Below, piece by piece: positions 1-11,953 of a DNA stretch of 64,000 nt. Under the pieces are notes generated by a model that was not told where the DNA came from, made no database searches, and saw only the letters and a list, made by a program, of their open reading frames with translations. Origin of the DNA: Luteimonas cucumeris. GTDB lineage: Bacteria > Pseudomonadota > Gammaproteobacteria > Xanthomonadales > Xanthomonadaceae. The position numbers were made by a program, and so were the translations under genes. Where the stretch lies: positions 451,906-515,905 of the forward strand of contig NZ_VLKN01000002.1 of assembly GCF_007830035.1 (NCBI RefSeq), given 5' to 3'. Within the stretch, counting starts at the first letter, position 1. Each line of letters begins with the position of its first letter.

Positions 1-195
1 CAAGCCCTGCCTCCACTGAAGTCAGCCTCACTCCTGTCGCCGGCGGCCCTCCGAGCGGGGGCAGGACCATTACCACGATCACCTTCTGAAGGCTGATGAA
101 GCGCGCATCGGCCGCATCCTGAGCGGCGGAAGCCACCCTTAGGCCTGCTCCCGCGCCTTTCGCAGGCGGAGTCCTTGTTTCCGCTCTGTCCCGAT

Positions 196-225
196 TTGCC
201 GCCGACACGCCGCAGCCGCTATAAT
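196..225 (+). promoter_or_regulatory. Sigma70-type promoter of rpsB-tsf
   Basis: A perfect TATAAT at 220-225 is preceded, after an 18-base spacer, by TTGCCG at 196-201, which matches TTGACA at four of six positions. It lies about 260 bases upstream of rpsB, so transcripts would carry a long leader. The strong -10 fits a highly expressed ribosomal-protein operon. The assignment rests on sequence match only. Confidence 0.65.
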
Positions 226-231
226 CCGCCG

Positions 232-488
232 ACTTTGTCGACCCAGGTCGGCCAATCCGCCCACGTCGGGCGACACCGGCGAATACACACCTGCTGCAAT
301 GCCCCGTGCCGGGGTGTCGCTGGCCGCTGGAACCGAGGTTCCGCCGGCAGGCGATCTGGCCACGGAGGCAGCAGGGAGGCCCAACCCCGGAACCTTTCGT
401 CCGCCCAGGCGGACGAGCGCCCCGCGACATGACGCTCATCCAGAGCCTGTCGCAGGACGGCCGGTTCCCCCCTTCGGAGTCATCAGCA
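232..488 (+). promoter_or_regulatory. Long rpsB 5' leader, possible S2 autoregulatory RNA
   Basis: About 257 bases without a convincing gene separate the promoter from rpsB. The stretch is rich in short inverted repeats, for example CCCCGTGCCGGGG near 302-314 and GGAACCGAGGTTCC near 329-342, so it can fold strongly. In gammaproteobacteria the rpsB-tsf operon is known to be autoregulated by S2 through leader RNA. That this leader works that way is inferred from position and foldability, not from a verified consensus. Confidence 0.4.
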
Positions 489-1397
<909 letters not shown>

Positions 1398-1440
1398 TTC
1401 CTGCGTCACGCGGCCGCGCCATAGTGCGCGGCTGCTCCTA

Positions 1441-1533
1441 GCCGTCATTCCCGCGAAGGCGGGAACCCAGCGACTTTCGTTTTTGGCTTTGCAAAGTCAA
1501 AGGCCTGGATCCCGGCTTTCGCCGGGATGACGA
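1441..1533. repeat. REP-like double palindrome between rpsB and tsf
   Basis: Two hairpins face each other. GTCATTCCCGCGAAGGCGGGAA sits at the left, and TCCCGG...CCGGGATGAC at the right; the outer GTCAT/ATGAC ends are complementary. A smaller GACTTT...AAAGTC repeat lies in the middle. This sequence type is widely dispersed between genes in Xanthomonas relatives. It ends 29 bases before the tsf start and may attenuate or stabilise the rpsB-tsf transcript; that role is inference. Confidence 0.75.
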
Positions 1534-1562
1534 ACATCTTTCGAGAATACCGAGGTAACCCC

Positions 1563-2435
<873 letters not shown>

Positions 2436-2461
2436 GCCAACGCCTCAACGCAGTAACAGGA

Positions 2462-2486
2462 ACCCGCGAGCGATCGCGGGTTTTTT
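2462..2486 (+). terminator. Intrinsic terminator of rpsB-tsf
   Basis: A perfect 8-base stem ACCCGCGA/TCGCGGGT with a GCGA tetraloop (2462-2481) runs into a stretch of six T (2481-2486). It lies 26 bases after the tsf stop. This is the clearest rho-independent terminator in the window. Confidence 0.92.
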
Positions 2487-2565
2487 GTTGCCGGCACGCT
2501 CCGCTGCAGCCGTCGCGCGTGCAGCGCACGCTACAATTGCCGCGTTTTCCTGCCCGGAGTCGCTC

Positions 2566-3288
2566 ATGTCCCAGCTCGTGTATCGCCGTGTCGTACTGAA
2601 ACTTTCCGGCGAAGCCTTGATGGGCGACGCGGATTACGGCATCGACCCGGCCATGATCGGCCGGCTGGCGACCGAGGTGATCGAGGCCCAGCAGGCCGGT
2701 GCCGAAATCGCGCTGGTGATCGGCGGCGGCAACATCTTCCGCGGTGCGGGCCTGGCCGCCGCCGGCATGGACCGCGTCACCGGCGACCACATGGGCATGC
2801 TCGCCACGGTCATCAACGCACTGGCCATGCAGGATGCGCTGGAAAAACGCGGCGCGCGCGCGCGCGTGATGAGCGCGATCAAGATCAACGACGTCTGCGA
2901 GGATTACATCCGCCGTCGCGCGATCCGCCACCTTGAGAAAGGCCGCATCGCGATTTTCGCGGCCGGCACCGGCAATCCGTTCTTCACCACCGATTCCGGC
3001 GCCGCGCTGCGCGCGATCGAGATCGGCGCCGACCTGCTGTTGAAGGCGACCAAGGTCGACGGCGTCTACGATTCCGATCCGAAAAAGAATCCGGGGGCGA
3101 AGCGCTTCGACAGCCTGACCTACGATCAGGTGATCTCGCGCGACCTCAACGTGATGGACACCGCCGCCTTCGCACTGTGCCGCGACAGCGATTTGCCGCT
3201 GCGCATCTTCGACATGGGCCAGCCAGGCGTGCTGCTGCGCGTGCTGCGTGGCGAGAACATCGGCACCCTGGTGCAGGGCCGCGACTGA
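2566..3288 (+). CDS. pyrH: UMP kinase
   Basis: PyrH phosphorylates UMP to UDP with ATP in de novo pyrimidine synthesis. The 240-residue product matches the family length and belongs to the amino-acid kinase fold. The N-terminal phosphate-binding segment KLSGEAL is at residues 12-18, followed by a GGGNIFRG loop and the C-terminal [11 protein letters not shown] block. ATG 2566 is preceded by CCCGGAG. It sits after the tsf terminator, and TACAAT at 2532-2537 may be its own -10 box, although the matching -35 is poor. Placement between tsf and frr is the common bacterial order, here interrupted by a metal exporter gene. Confidence 0.96.
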   Translation: MSQLVYRRVVLKLSGEALMGDADYGIDPAMIGRLATEVIEAQQAGAEIALVIGGGNIFRGAGLAAAGMDRVTGDHMGMLATVINALAMQDALEKRGARARVMSAIKINDVCEDYIRRRAIRHLEKGRIAIFAAGTGNPFFTTDSGAALRAIEIGADLLLKATKVDGVYDSDPKKNPGAKRFDSLTYDQVISRDLNVMDTAAFALCRDSDLPLRIFDMGQPGVLLRVLRGENIGTLVQGRD

Positions 3289-3366
3289 CCGCGGTTTCGT
3301 GGAACGCAGCCTGCGCCGCGGCACGATGAAATAGTGTCCGCGACTACGCCATGGCACGATCGCCGC

Positions 3367-4269
3367 ATGCACTCGCACGATCATTCCCATGGTTCCAGTA
3401 CCCGTGCCTTCGCCACGGTCACGCTGATCAACCTGGCCTACACGGTGCTGGAAGCCGGCTACGGCTTCGCCACCAACTCGCTGGCGCTGCTGTCCGATGC
3501 GCTGCACAACTTCGGCGACGTGCTGGGCCTGGGACTGGCATGGGGCGCTGCGGTGCTCGCAAAACGGTCACCGACGCCACGCCACACCTACGGCTGGCGT
3601 CGCGCCACGCTGCTGTCGCCGCTGGCCAATGCGCTGTTGCTGGTCGCCTTCGCCGGCGCGCTGAGCTGGGAGGCGGTGCGCCGCTTCGATGCACCGCCGC
3701 AGATTCCCGCGTTGCCGGTGATCGTGGTTGCGGCGATCGGCATCCTGGTCAATCTCGGCGCCGCCTGGCTGGTGCGCGATGGCCACGCCCACGACCTCAA
3801 TCGCCGCGGCGCCTTCCTGCATCTGATCGCCGATGCCGCGGTGTCGCTGGCGGCCGTGCTTGCCGGCATCGGCATGCTGGCGATGGGATGGACCTGGCTG
3901 GATCCGCTGACCGCATTGCTGGTCGGCGCCGTGGTCGCCGCCGGTGCGTTCGGCCTGTTGCGCGACGCGTTCAATGCCGTGATGGATGCCGTGCCGCGCA
4001 GCATCGAACAGGCCGAAGTGCGCGCTTTCCTGGCCGAACAGCCTGGCGTCAGCGCGGTCCACCACGTGCACATCTGGTCGCTGGGTGCAGGCGAGATCGC
4101 CATGACCGCACACCTGGTGCGTCCGGACGATGGCGACCACGATGGCTTCATCGACCGGCTCAACCACGCCCTCGACCACCGCTTCGGCATCAATCACCCG
4201 ACCCTGCAGATCGAGCACGGCCAGGGTTGCGAACACGACCTGCACGATCGCGCACCGCACGCGCATTGA
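3367..4269 (+). CDS. CDF-family cation efflux protein (CzcD/ZitB-like)
   Basis: This is a predicted inner-membrane divalent metal/proton antiporter, most likely for Zn2+. The N-terminus is His-rich (MHSHDHSHG), and about six hydrophobic segments follow. The first intramembrane metal site is visible as SDALHNFGD (D44, H47, D51) and the second as HLIADAAVS. The C-terminal third has the cytoplasmic dimerisation domain with VHHVHIWSLG. A GTG start at 3334 would add 11 residues; ATG 3367 is preferred because it begins the His-rich segment usual in the family. It sits between pyrH and frr, an accessory position. Metal specificity cannot be read from the sequence. Confidence 0.88.
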   Translation: MHSHDHSHGSSTRAFATVTLINLAYTVLEAGYGFATNSLALLSDALHNFGDVLGLGLAWGAAVLAKRSPTPRHTYGWRRATLLSPLANALLLVAFAGALSWEAVRRFDAPPQIPALPVIVVAAIGILVNLGAAWLVRDGHAHDLNRRGAFLHLIADAAVSLAAVLAGIGMLAMGWTWLDPLTALLVGAVVAAGAFGLLRDAFNAVMDAVPRSIEQAEVRAFLAEQPGVSAVHHVHIWSLGAGEIAMTAHLVRPDDGDHDGFIDRLNHALDHRFGINHPTLQIEHGQGCEHDLHDRAPHAH

Positions 4270-4270
4270 A

Positions 4271-4339
4271 GGGCTGGGATCCGGGATCTGGGGGCTGGAA
4301 AAAGCAAATGCACATCGGCTGCTTCCAGATCCCAGCCCC
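4271..4339. repeat. Imperfect heptamer hairpin between CDF gene and frr
   Basis: The left arm 4271-4300 consists of GGGCTGG/GGGATCT-type units and the right arm 4323-4339 reads TTCCAGATCCCAGCCCC, which pairs with the left arm. It starts right after the exporter stop codon and may end its transcript. It belongs to the same heptamer-repeat class seen at several other gene junctions here. Confidence 0.7.
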
Positions 4340-4369
4340 GCGACCCACGGGGTCGCCAGCCTCATCGCC

Positions 4370-4375
4370 TATAAT
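4370..4375 (+). promoter_or_regulatory. -10 box upstream of frr
   Basis: A perfect TATAAT lies 32 bases before the frr start, just downstream of the heptamer hairpin. No good -35 hexamer is visible at 16-18 bases, so the promoter is tentative. Confidence 0.4.
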
Positions 4376-4406
4376 CCAGTGATTAAGCCACTGCGATGGA
4401 GCCGGC

Positions 4407-4964
4407 ATGATCAACGACATCAAGAAAGACACGCAGGCCCGCATGGCCAAGAGCGTCGAGGCCCTGCGCCACGACCTGACCAAGGTTCGCACCGGCCGCG
4501 CCTCGACCGCGCTGGTCGACCACCTGAAAGTCAATTACTACGGCTCCGACATGCCACTGACCCAGGTCGCCAGCGTCTCCGTCACCGATGCGCGCTCGCT
4601 GACCATCACCCCCTGGGAGAAGCAGATGGTCGGACCGGTCGAAAAAGCCATCCTGGCCTCCGACCTCGGCCTCACGCCAAACACCGCCGGCACCGTGATC
4701 CGCATCAACCTGCCGGCACTGACCGAAGAGCGCCGCAAGGAGCTGTCCAAGCACGTGCACGGCGAGGGCGAGAACGCCAAGATCGCGATCCGCAACATCC
4801 GCCGCGACGCCAACCAGCAGGTCAAGGACCTGCTCAAGGACAAGAAGATCACCGAGGACGACGAGCGCCGCAGCGAGGACGAGATCCAGAAGCTGACCGA
4901 CAAGGCGATCAAGGACGTCGATGAAGTGGTCAAGGCCAAGGAACAGGAATTGATGGCGGTTTGA
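4407..4964 (+). CDS. frr: Ribosome recycling factor
   Basis: RRF splits post-termination ribosomes together with EF-G. The product is 185 residues, exactly the length of the E. coli protein. It starts [13 protein letters not shown] and has the conserved [10 protein letters not shown] block, the [16 protein letters not shown] segment and the C-terminal helix that forms the three-helix bundle. The start has GGAG 8 bases upstream. It is followed by uppS, the usual order, but the 53-base junction is occupied by one arm of a heptamer-repeat hairpin whose other arm lies inside uppS. Confidence 0.97.
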   Translation: MINDIKKDTQARMAKSVEALRHDLTKVRTGRASTALVDHLKVNYYGSDMPLTQVASVSVTDARSLTITPWEKQMVGPVEKAILASDLGLTPNTAGTVIRINLPALTEERRKELSKHVHGEGENAKIAIRNIRRDANQQVKDLLKDKKITEDDERRSEDEIQKLTDKAIKDVDEVVKAKEQELMAV

Positions 4965-4972
4965 CGAGAGCC

Positions 4973-5090
4973 GTGATTCGGGATTCGTGATTGGTGATTC
5001 GTTAAAGCAAAGACCCCATGCCATCTTCTGACAACCCGGACTCGCAGCCTCCTGCTTCTGCGAATCACGAATCACGAATCACGAATCACG
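4973..5090. repeat. Heptamer hairpin spanning the frr-uppS junction
   Basis: The left arm (4973-5001) is built of GTGATTCG-type units, and the right arm (5061-5090) is CGAATCA repeated about four times, complementary to the left. The uppS start codon at 5018 lies in the loop, and the right arm is translated as part of the UppS N-terminus (NHESRITNH). Confidence 0.85.
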
Positions 5091-5817
5091 TGCCGGCCCA
5101 CCTCGCCGTGATCATGGACGGCAATGGCCGCTGGGCGGAGCGCCGCAAGCGGCCGCGCATGATCGGCCACCGCGCAGGCGCACGGGCCGTGAACCTGTGC
5201 ATCGATTTCTGCCTTGAACAGGGCATCGAAGCGCTGACCCTGTTCGCGTTCTCCAGCGAGAACTGGGGCCGGCCCGAGGAAGAAGTCGGCGCGCTGATGA
5301 AGCTGTTCCTCAACGCGCTGGAACGCGAGGTCGAGGAGCTCGACCGCCGCGGCGTCCGCATCCGCTTCATCGGCGAGCGCGAGCGCTTCGCCCAGGCCCT
5401 GCGCGACAAGATGGACGCGGCGGAAATGCAGACCCGCGACAACCGCCGGCTGACACTGTCGATCGCTGCCAGTTACGGCGGCCGCCAGGACATCGCCGCT
5501 GCCGCACGCGCACTGGCCCGGGACGTCGTCGACGGCAAGCTGCGCGTGCAGGACATCGACGAGAACGCGATGGCTACGCACATGGCGCTGGCCGATCTGC
5601 CGGCACCGGACCTGTTCATCCGTACCGGCGGCGACCACCGCATCAGCAACTTCCTGCTTTGGCAGCTGGCCTACACCGAATTGTGGTTTACCGAAACGTT
5701 GTGGCCCGAGCTGGATGCAGCGACACTGCGTCGCGCCCTGGACGATTACGCCCGGCGCGAGCGCCGTTTCGGGTTGACCGGGGCGCAGTTGGCCCCTTCC
5801 ACCAACCCGAGCGCCGC

Positions 5818-5821
<4 letters not shown>
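5018..5821 (+). CDS. uppS: Undecaprenyl diphosphate synthase
   Basis: UppS condenses isopentenyl diphosphate onto farnesyl diphosphate to make the C55 lipid carrier for peptidoglycan and O-antigen synthesis. The cis-prenyltransferase signature VIMDGNGRWA places the catalytic aspartate at D34, and SSENWGRP and RTGGDHRISNF blocks follow. Length is 267 residues. The first 23 or so residues (…SANHESRITNH…) have no family counterpart and are encoded by an intergenic heptamer repeat, so the functional protein probably begins near HVPAHLAVIM. No ATG lies closer to the domain, so ATG 5018 is kept. It overlaps cdsA by ATGA, implying coupled translation. Confidence 0.95.
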
Positions 5822-6654
<833 letters not shown>

Positions 6655-6784
6655 GTCAACCGATGCCTGCGTACGATTCCCCGATCATTGCCGGTCCCGC
6701 AGCTGCCGAAACCTGCAACGACTGCGCCGCCGCCGAAAGCAGCCTGATCCTGCCGTCATCCGCGCGCGCGACCAAGAAGCCGCG

Positions 6785-7972
6785 ATGAGCACGTCCACGC
6801 GCAATGTCGCCGTGCTGGGTGCCACCGGTTCGATCGGCGGCTCGGCGCTGGACGTGATCGCACGGCATCCGGATCGCCTGCGTGCGACCGTGCTTGCTGC
6901 CGGCTGCAATACCGACGCGCTGCTTGCATTGTGCGTGCGGCATCGCCCGTTGCACGCGGTGATCGCCGACGCGTCTTGTTACGCGGCGCTGCGCGACGGC
7001 CTGCACGCGGCCGGACTGGATACGCAGGCCCATGCCGGGTCCGAAGCACTCGATGCGCTGGCCGCCGGCGATGCCTGCGATACGGTGGTCGCGGCGATCG
7101 TCGGCGCGGCCGGCCTGTCCTCGACCCTGGCCGCGGCGCGCGCCGGCAAGCACCTGCTGCTGGCCAACAAGGAATCGCTGGTACTGGCAGGCGAGCTGCT
7201 GATGGCTGCCGCGCGCGATTCCGGCGCACGCATCATCCCGATCGACAGCGAACACAATGCGATCTTCCAGTGCCTGCCGGACAGGGAAGATCGCAATGCA
7301 CTGCGGCGGATCGTGCTCACCGCTTCCGGCGGCCCGTTCCGCGGCTGGACGCGCGCGGCGCTGGCCACGGTCACGCCGGCACAGGCGATCGCGCATCCGC
7401 GCTGGTCGATGGGGCCGAAGATCTCGGTCGATTCCGCCACGCTGATGAACAAGGGCCTGGAAGTGATCGAGGCGCATCATCTGTTCGGCATGCCGGCCGA
7501 ACGCATCGAGGTACTGGTGCATCCGCAGAGCCTGGTGCATTCGCTGGTCGAGTTCGTCGACGGCTCGACCCTGGCGCAGCTCGGCCTGCCGGACATGCGT
7601 ACCGCGCTGGCGGTCGGGCTGGGCTGGCCGCAACGCATCGAATCCGGCGTCGGCCGGCTCGACCTGCTGGCGCAGGGCCGCCTGGATTTCGAGCCTCCGG
7701 ACCTCGACGCCTTTCCCTGCCTGGCGCTGGCGTTTCGCGCATTGCAGGCCGGCGGCACCGCGCCGGCCATCCTCAACGCGGCCAACGAAATCGCTGTTTC
7801 AGCGTTTCTTCAGGGCCAGGTGGGTTTCCTAGCGATACCTGCGCTGGTCGAGGAAGTCCTCGCCACGCTCCCTCCCCAAGCTGCCGACACTCTGGAAACG
7901 CTGCTGGCCGCCGACGCGAATGCACGGCAGCTGGCGTCGCAGGTCGCGGCGACAATGACGATCGACGCATGA
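6785..7972 (+). CDS. dxr: 1-deoxy-D-xylulose 5-phosphate reductoisomerase
   Basis: Dxr (IspC) carries out the NADPH-dependent rearrangement of DXP to MEP, the first committed step of the non-mevalonate isoprenoid pathway. The 395-residue product has the N-terminal dinucleotide-binding GATGSIG at residues 12-18 and the [21 protein letters not shown] and ASGGPFR blocks that bind metal and substrate. [20 protein letters not shown] follows. It precedes rseP with an ATGA overlap. Together with uppS upstream and ispA at 28.3 kb it covers several steps of polyprenyl carrier supply. Confidence 0.97.
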   Translation: MSTSTRNVAVLGATGSIGGSALDVIARHPDRLRATVLAAGCNTDALLALCVRHRPLHAVIADASCYAALRDGLHAAGLDTQAHAGSEALDALAAGDACDTVVAAIVGAAGLSSTLAAARAGKHLLLANKESLVLAGELLMAAARDSGARIIPIDSEHNAIFQCLPDREDRNALRRIVLTASGGPFRGWTRAALATVTPAQAIAHPRWSMGPKISVDSATLMNKGLEVIEAHHLFGMPAERIEVLVHPQSLVHSLVEFVDGSTLAQLGLPDMRTALAVGLGWPQRIESGVGRLDLLAQGRLDFEPPDLDAFPCLALAFRALQAGGTAPAILNAANEIAVSAFLQGQVGFLAIPALVEEVLATLPPQAADTLETLLAADANARQLASQVAATMTIDA

Positions 7973-9327
7973 GCGACTTGCTGGGCTCGGTTTGGTGGTT
8001 GATCGTCAGCATCGGCGTGCTGGTGACCTTCCACGAATTCGGTCATTTCTGGGTGGCCCGGCGTTGCGACGTCAAGGTGCTGCGTTTCTCGGTCGGCTTC
8101 GGCAAGGCGCTGTGGTCGCGCCGTGGCCACGACGACACCGAATACATGATCGCGGCGATCCCGCTCGGCGGCTACGTCAAGATGCTCGACGAGCGCGAGG
8201 GCGATGTCGCGCCCGCAGATGCGTCGCGCGCGTTCAACCGCAAGACCGTATGGCAGCGGATCGCGATCGTCGCCGCCGGCCCGATCGCCAACCTGCTGCT
8301 GTGCGTGCTGCTGCTGTGGGCGATGTTCGTGATCGGTCGTCCCGACTTCGCACCGACGCTGGGCCATGTCGATGGCATCGCCGCGCAGTCCGGTTTCCGC
8401 GTCGGCGACACGCTGCTCAAGGTCGGTGATCGCGACACGCCGACCTGGAGCGAAGCGGCGCTGGCATTGACCACCGCGGCGCTGGATCGAGACGAGATCG
8501 CAGTGCAGGTGCGCGCTGCCGACGGCGACCGGCACACGCGCAAGCTCGATCTGTCGAAGCTGCCGGCCGGGTTCGACGAACCGCGGGCGGTGCAGCTGGC
8601 CGGCCTGACCCCGCGACATCGGCTGACGCCACCGGTGGTCGGCGAAATCCAGCCCGGTTCACCGGCCTATGGCGTGCTGGCCGAAGGCGATCGCCTCACC
8701 GCCATCGACGGCATGCCGATCACCGCATTCGACGACATCCGGCCGCTGATCCAGCGACTGGGCGACCAGGGCGGCGTGGCGATGGTCGAAGTACTGCGCG
8801 ACGGCGAGCGCCTGGCGCTCGAACTGAAACCGCAACGGCGCAACGATCCGGACGGCAAGGCCTACTGGGCGCTCGGCGTGGCCCCGCCCGCGATCCAGCA
8901 GATACCGGCCTACGACGCCCGCCTGCAGTTCGGCCCGCTCACGGCGATACCGGCCGCGTTCAGCGAGACCTGGCGGCTGGCCACCGACTCTTTCGCGATG
9001 ATCGGCCGCATGTTCGGCGGCAGCGCCTCGGTCGAGAACGTATCCGGCCCGATCACCATCGCCCGCTACGCCAACGCCTCGGCGCAACTCGGCGTGGCCT
9101 GGTTTTTGAACTTTCTGGCCCTGTTGTCGCTCAGTCTGGCCATCATCAACCTGTTGCCGATCCCGGTTTTGGACGGCGGGCACCTGCTGTATTACCTTAT
9201 AGAGTTGGTCAAGGGCAGTCCGCTCAGCGAACGCGCCATGGCCGCCGGCCAGTACGTCGGTCTGGCCCTTCTGGCCAGCCTGATGGGGCTGGCGTTCTAC
9301 AATGACATTCTGGGTCTGGTGCGCTGA
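7969..9327 (+). CDS. rseP: Site-2 protease RseP
   Basis: RseP is the inner-membrane zinc metalloprotease that cleaves anti-sigma factor RseA in the sigmaE envelope-stress cascade and clears signal peptides. The 452-residue product has the metal motif HEFGH at residues 22-26 and LDGG with D402 near the C-terminus, the same positions as in E. coli. Two PDZ domains lie between them, roughly residues 125-200 and 220-295. Membrane segments flank both motifs. It starts in an ATGA overlap with dxr and precedes bamA, the order conserved across gammaproteobacteria. Confidence 0.96.
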   Translation: MSDLLGSVWWLIVSIGVLVTFHEFGHFWVARRCDVKVLRFSVGFGKALWSRRGHDDTEYMIAAIPLGGYVKMLDEREGDVAPADASRAFNRKTVWQRIAIVAAGPIANLLLCVLLLWAMFVIGRPDFAPTLGHVDGIAAQSGFRVGDTLLKVGDRDTPTWSEAALALTTAALDRDEIAVQVRAADGDRHTRKLDLSKLPAGFDEPRAVQLAGLTPRHRLTPPVVGEIQPGSPAYGVLAEGDRLTAIDGMPITAFDDIRPLIQRLGDQGGVAMVEVLRDGERLALELKPQRRNDPDGKAYWALGVAPPAIQQIPAYDARLQFGPLTAIPAAFSETWRLATDSFAMIGRMFGGSASVENVSGPITIARYANASAQLGVAWFLNFLALLSLSLAIINLLPIPVLDGGHLLYYLIELVKGSPLSERAMAAGQYVGLALLASLMGLAFYNDILGLVR

Positions 9328-9406
9328 TGGCCGTTATCCGCGTTGATACCGCGATACACCGCCGTTGCACTGGCCATCCGGCCCTTCGATCCCCTTGACG
9401 GACGTA

Positions 9407-11842
9407 ATGATGACGCGAAGCCCCACTCGCCGCCTGCTTGCCCTCGCCCTCACCTCGGCGCTGACCGCGCCCGCCTGGGCGCAGTTCGCGCCGACGCCGG
9501 ACGCCGCAGCCACGCAGATAGCCCCGCTGCCGCAAGCCGCGGACGCATTCACCGTCAGCGACATCCGCATCGATGGCCTGCAGCGTATCTCGGCCGGCAC
9601 CGTGTTCACCTACCTGCCGATCGAGCGCGGCGACACCGTCGACCAGGCCCGTACCGCCGCGGCGATCCGCGCGCTGTACAAGACCGGCTTCTTCGAGGAC
9701 GTGCGCCTGGACCGCCAGGACAGCATCCTGGTGGTGACCGTGGTCGAGCGTCCTGCGATCAACAAGCTGACCTTCACCGGCAACAAGGACATCAAGACCG
9801 AGGACCTGATGAAGGGCCTGAAGGACATCGGCCTGGCCGAGGGCGAGACCTTCGACCGCATGGACCTGGACGGCGTCACCAAGGAACTGGTCCGCCAGTA
9901 CAACAACCGCGGCAAGTACAACGTCGAAGTCACGCCCACCGTCAGCCAGCTGGACCGCAACCGCGTCGACGTGACCGTGGCGATCAAGGAAGGCAAGGCC
10001 GCCAAGATCCGCCACATCAACCTGATCGGCAACGAGAAGTTCGCCGAGGAAGACATCCGCGACAGCTGGGAGTCGGGCACCACCAACTGGCTGAGCTGGT
10101 ACAAGCGCGACGACCAGTATTCACGCGAGAAGCTCGACGGCGACTTCGAGAAGCTCGACCAGTGGTACCTGGACCGCGGCTACGTCGATTTCAGCCGCGA
10201 CTCGGCACAGGTATCGATCAGCCCCGACAAGCGCGACATGTTCGTCACCGCCGGCATCACCGAAGGCGAGCAGTACAAGATCTCCACCGTCACGGTCAGC
10301 GGCGACACCGTGCTGCCGCGCGAGCAGATCGACAAGATGGTGTTCGTCAAGCCCGGCCAGATCTTCTCGCGGCGCGTGCTGCAGGCCAGCACCGAAGCGA
10401 TCACCGCGGTACTCGGCAACATCGGCTACGCGTTCGCGCAGGTCAATCCGGTGCCGGACGTCGATCGCGAGAACCGCACCGTCGCCATCGACATGCAGAT
10501 CGTGCCCGGCCCGCGCGTCAACGTGCGCCGCATCGTGTTCAAGGGCAACACCCGTACCGCTGACGAAGTGCTGCGCCGACAGATGCGCCAGTTCGAAGGC
10601 AGCTGGTACTCGCAGGCCGCCGTCGACCGCTCCAAGATCCGCCTGCAGCAGCTCGGCTACTTCGAGACGGTCGACATCGAGACCCCGGAAGTGCCCGGCA
10701 GCAGCGACCAGGTCGACGTGGTGGTCAACGTCAAGGAAACCACCTCGGGCAGCTTCCTGTTCGGCGTCGGCTACTCGCAGCTCAGCGGCATCACCACCTC
10801 GATCCAGCTGGTCGAGAACAACTTCCTCGGCAACGGCAACCGCGTATCGATCGCGGCGCAGCGCAGCTCCTACCAGCAGCGCTACGACTTCTCGTTCCTC
10901 AACCCGTACTTCAGCGACAACGGCATGTCGCTGGGCTACAACCTGTGGTGGCGCGAGTTCGACTACTCCGACTTCAACGTCGCGCAGTACTCGTCCGACA
11001 GCGGCGCCGCGCAGGTGGTGATGGGCCTGCCGATCACCGAGTACGACACCGTCTCGGCGCTGTTCGGCATCGACACCAACCAGATCAACCCGTCGCTGGC
11101 CACGCCGACCGAGATCATCGACTACATCAATGCGGTCGGCAATCGCACCTTCCACGCCTGGCGCGGGCAACTCGGTTTCGCGCGCGACACGCGCAACAAC
11201 GCGATCTTCCCCAGCTCGGGCACCGCGCAGCGGGTCACGCTGGAAACCACGCTGCCCGGCTCGACGGTCGAATACTTCAAGGTCGAATACGACATCTCCA
11301 AGTTCTGGCCGCTGAGCCCATCGCTGATCCTCAATACCCGCCTCAACCTGGGTTACGGCGACAGCTACGGCAGCGACTTCGTGCGCACGTTGTCGGACGG
11401 ACGCGTGGTGACCGCCACCGGGCTGCCGTTCTTCGAGAACTTCTACGCCGGCGGCGTCAGTTCCGGCGGGCGCGTGCGCGGCTACGTCGACAACACCCTG
11501 GGCCCGCGCGCCTCCAGCCCCTATTCGGGCTATCCGCAGCCGATCGGTGGCGCGGTCAAGACCGTGGGCTCGCTGGAGATGTATTTCCCGCGCCTGTTCG
11601 ACACCAACGCGGCGCGTATTTCCGCGTTCCTGGACTTCGGCAACGTGTACCGCGACGTGGACAGCTTCGACGCCAGCGAGCTGCGCGCCTCCACCGGCGT
11701 GGCGCTGCTGTGGCGTTCGCCGATGGGGCCTATCTCGATCAGCTACGCCTATCCGCTGCGCAGCAAGGACGCCGACCCCGTCACCGGCTTCCCGGGCGAC
11801 GAGACCGAGCGCCTGCAGTTCACGTTCTCCGGTGGCCTGTAA
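9407..11842 (+). CDS. bamA: Outer membrane protein assembly factor BamA
   Basis: BamA is the central Omp85 barrel that inserts beta-barrel proteins into the outer membrane. An N-terminal signal peptide ends at about AWA-Q (residues 24-27). Five POTRA repeats span roughly residues 45-450, and the 16-strand barrel follows, with the RGYVDNTLGPR loop-6 motif and a terminal FSGGL. The length of 811 residues is typical. Two adjacent ATG codons (9407 and 9410) are both possible starts. The skp gene that follows bamA in E. coli is absent; lpxD is the next gene after 111 bases. Confidence 0.97.
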   Translation: MMTRSPTRRLLALALTSALTAPAWAQFAPTPDAAATQIAPLPQAADAFTVSDIRIDGLQRISAGTVFTYLPIERGDTVDQARTAAAIRALYKTGFFEDVRLDRQDSILVVTVVERPAINKLTFTGNKDIKTEDLMKGLKDIGLAEGETFDRMDLDGVTKELVRQYNNRGKYNVEVTPTVSQLDRNRVDVTVAIKEGKAAKIRHINLIGNEKFAEEDIRDSWESGTTNWLSWYKRDDQYSREKLDGDFEKLDQWYLDRGYVDFSRDSAQVSISPDKRDMFVTAGITEGEQYKISTVTVSGDTVLPREQIDKMVFVKPGQIFSRRVLQASTEAITAVLGNIGYAFAQVNPVPDVDRENRTVAIDMQIVPGPRVNVRRIVFKGNTRTADEVLRRQMRQFEGSWYSQAAVDRSKIRLQQLGYFETVDIETPEVPGSSDQVDVVVNVKETTSGSFLFGVGYSQLSGITTSIQLVENNFLGNGNRVSIAAQRSSYQQRYDFSFLNPYFSDNGMSLGYNLWWREFDYSDFNVAQYSSDSGAAQVVMGLPITEYDTVSALFGIDTNQINPSLATPTEIIDYINAVGNRTFHAWRGQLGFARDTRNNAIFPSSGTAQRVTLETTLPGSTVEYFKVEYDISKFWPLSPSLILNTRLNLGYGDSYGSDFVRTLSDGRVVTATGLPFFENFYAGGVSSGGRVRGYVDNTLGPRASSPYSGYPQPIGGAVKTVGSLEMYFPRLFDTNAARISAFLDFGNVYRDVDSFDASELRASTGVALLWRSPMGPISISYAYPLRSKDADPVTGFPGDETERLQFTFSGGL

Positions 11843-11953
11843 CCGGCACATGATCGCACCGGGTGTGATCGTTGCAGGATGGACGCGCTGTCCGCGCCTG
11901 TTTTCGATCATCGCTGAGCACCAGACTTCCGGCCCCACCCGTTTGTGGAACGC

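Noticed and set aside
3-89. Open + strand frame from the left edge ending TGA at 87-89 (…GGGRTITTITF), possibly the 3' end of a gene
   Set aside because: Only 28 codons are visible and the frame starts at the window edge; there is not enough to distinguish a gene end from chance in GC-rich DNA.
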